From: Planktomarina sp.
GTDB lineage: Bacteria; Pseudomonadota; Alphaproteobacteria; Rhodobacterales; Rhodobacteraceae
Assembly: GCA_002698165.1 (NCBI GenBank)
Contig: NZVF01000063.1
Location: 28,041-43,207, forward strand
Direction: 5' to 3'
DNA length: 15,167 bases
Under the pieces are notes generated by a model. The model saw nothing but the letters and a program-made list of their open reading frames with translations, ran no database searches and was not told where the DNA came from. How positions within the stretch are numbered: position 1 is the stretch's first letter; the number at the start of each line of letters is the position of its first letter. Below are positions 14,509-15,167 of the stretch, in pieces. Made by a program: the position numbers and the translations under genes.

Positions 14509-15072
14509 ATGATCCGTTCAGAAATAATCCGTGATATTGCACCTGTTCTTTGTGATCAGTTAGTTGTTTGCAATATTGGCTTACCGAGCCAGGAACTGCA
14601 TCTAATAGATGATCAAGCAAGTAACTTCTACATGCTGGGAACCATGGGCTTGTCGTCTTCAATTGGCCTGGGTTTAGCGTTATCACAGGAAAAAACGGTC
14701 ATTTCTATTGATGGTGATGGCTCCATTTTGACTAATCTGGGTACGTTGCCAACTATAGCAAATAATGTAGCAGATAATTATATTTTATTGATTATTGATA
14801 ATGGCAGTTATGGATCTACTGGAGATCAACCGACATATGCTGGCAAGAAAACATCGCTTACGGCAGTTGCGCGTGCTTGTGGATGTAAAAATGTAATAGA
14901 ATGCGCGGCTGAAGAAACCAGTGAAATATTGCAAACTGCTATTAATAATAAAAAAATGACTGTAATTGTTGCAAAATGTGAGAGTGGCAATATCCCAGTA
15001 CCAGTGATCACTAAAGATCCAGTCGTAATTCGTGATCGCTTCATGGCCGAAGTCGCCCGAAAAGATGTTTAA
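14509..15072 (+). CDS. comE: Sulfopyruvate decarboxylase beta subunit (ComE)
   Basis: A 187-residue partner of ComD carrying the diphosphate/Mg2+ half of the thiamine diphosphate site: GDGS (69-72) and, about 25 residues on, IIDNGSYGSTGDQ (95-107) with the conserved Asn98. The segment NFYMLGTMGLSSSIGLGLAL (39-58) is very close to my memory of archaeal ComE. Length matches the roughly 188-residue family. ATG 14509 follows GGGGAGG by eight bases, one base after the comD stop; an in-frame ATG at 14482 lies inside comD with no ribosome site and is rejected. It is the last gene of the operon. No xsc, sulfoacetaldehyde reductase or sulfite exporter follows before the tRNA. Confidence 0.92.
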   Translation: MIRSEIIRDIAPVLCDQLVVCNIGLPSQELHLIDDQASNFYMLGTMGLSSSIGLGLALSQEKTVISIDGDGSILTNLGTLPTIANNVADNYILLIIDNGSYGSTGDQPTYAGKKTSLTAVARACGCKNVIECAAEETSEILQTAINNKKMTVIVAKCESGNIPVPVITKDPVVIRDRFMAEVARKDV

Positions 15073-15108
15073 TTTTATATAAAGCCACTGAATGCCATAA
15101 GAAGCTGA

Positions 15109-15167
15109 TGGCATCCCGTAGGGGAATCGAACCCCTCTTTCCAGGTTGAAAACCTGGCGTCCTAACC
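15109..15167 (-). tRNA. tRNA-Glu (anticodon UUC), 5' end beyond the window
   Basis: Read on the minus strand: end of the D arm (AGGAC), anticodon arm CCAGG-UUUUCAA-CCUGG with anticodon UUC, a four-base variable loop AAAG as usual for tRNA-Glu, T arm AGGGG-UUCGAUU-CCCCU, acceptor strand ACGGGAU, discriminator G, and an encoded CCA at 15111-15109. The 5' acceptor strand and most of the D arm lie past the window edge. It is convergent with comE, 36 bases away. Confidence 0.95.

Noticed and set aside
14010..15072. Phosphonopyruvate decarboxylase
   Set aside because: That enzyme is normally a single chain of about 380 residues. Here two subunits match ComD and ComE in length and motifs, within a sulfonate operon.
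15109..15167. tRNA-Phe (GAA) read from the plus strand
   Set aside because: The plus-strand reading puts the T arm before the anticodon arm. Only the minus strand gives the correct arm order and an encoded CCA, with anticodon UUC.

Overview
The window reads as chromosome of a marine, low-GC alphaproteobacterium. A low-GC Roseobacter-clade or SAR116-like organism would fit, but that placement is inference. The evidence is a DUF3572 gene (a family I know mainly from alphaproteobacteria), a TakP-type TRAP uptake system, an MttB-family methyltransferase, a GMC oxidoreductase and a full hpsNOP plus sulfopyruvate decarboxylase cassette. No phage, transposase or CRISPR signal is visible. Genes are dense on both strands, and the 96 bases before the first gene hold no feature I can support.

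Layout. (1) 97-1076, plus strand: a DUF3572 protein and a HAD phosphatase with overlapping ends. (2) 1167-2717, plus: an MttB-family methyltransferase of the non-pyrrolysine kind, closed by an intrinsic terminator. (3) 8917 down to 2802, minus: a likely operon of GMC oxidoreductase, TerC-family membrane protein, TRAP solute-binding protein DctP and a fused, enlarged TRAP permease DctQM. The dctP leader has its own candidate -10 box and a possible H-type pseudoknot ending four bases before the Shine-Dalgarno. A strong terminator between dctP and dctQM probably sets the ratio of binding protein to permease. (4) 9033-9824, plus: an IclR regulator divergent from the GMC gene. (5) 10833-9811, minus: a LacI regulator, tail-to-tail with iclR and divergent from the sulfonate operon. 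(6) 10941-15072, plus: a five-gene operon hpsN-hpsO-hpsP-comD-comE with gaps of 10 bases or fewer or small overlaps. (7) The window ends inside a tRNA-Glu(UUC) gene on the minus strand.

How the genes work together. HpsO and HpsP probably interconvert the enantiomers of 2,3-dihydroxypropane-1-sulfonate (DHPS, an abundant phytoplankton sulfonate). HpsN oxidises the R form to (R)-sulfolactate, and ComDE decarboxylates sulfopyruvate to sulfoacetaldehyde. The sulfolactate-to-sulfopyruvate oxidation and the final C-S cleavage (Xsc) are not encoded here. Two LacI-type operators 22 bp apart in the lacI/hpsN gap suggest induction by a DHPS-derived or related effector. The IclR/GMC/TRAP block is a second substrate module. 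Whether its transporter brings in DHPS or an unrelated organic acid cannot be decided from sequence alone.

The most unusual signals are the dctP-leader pseudoknot, the paired hairpins between dctP and dctQM, an extra stretch of about 110 residues in the permease, and a TerC gene inside a catabolic operon.
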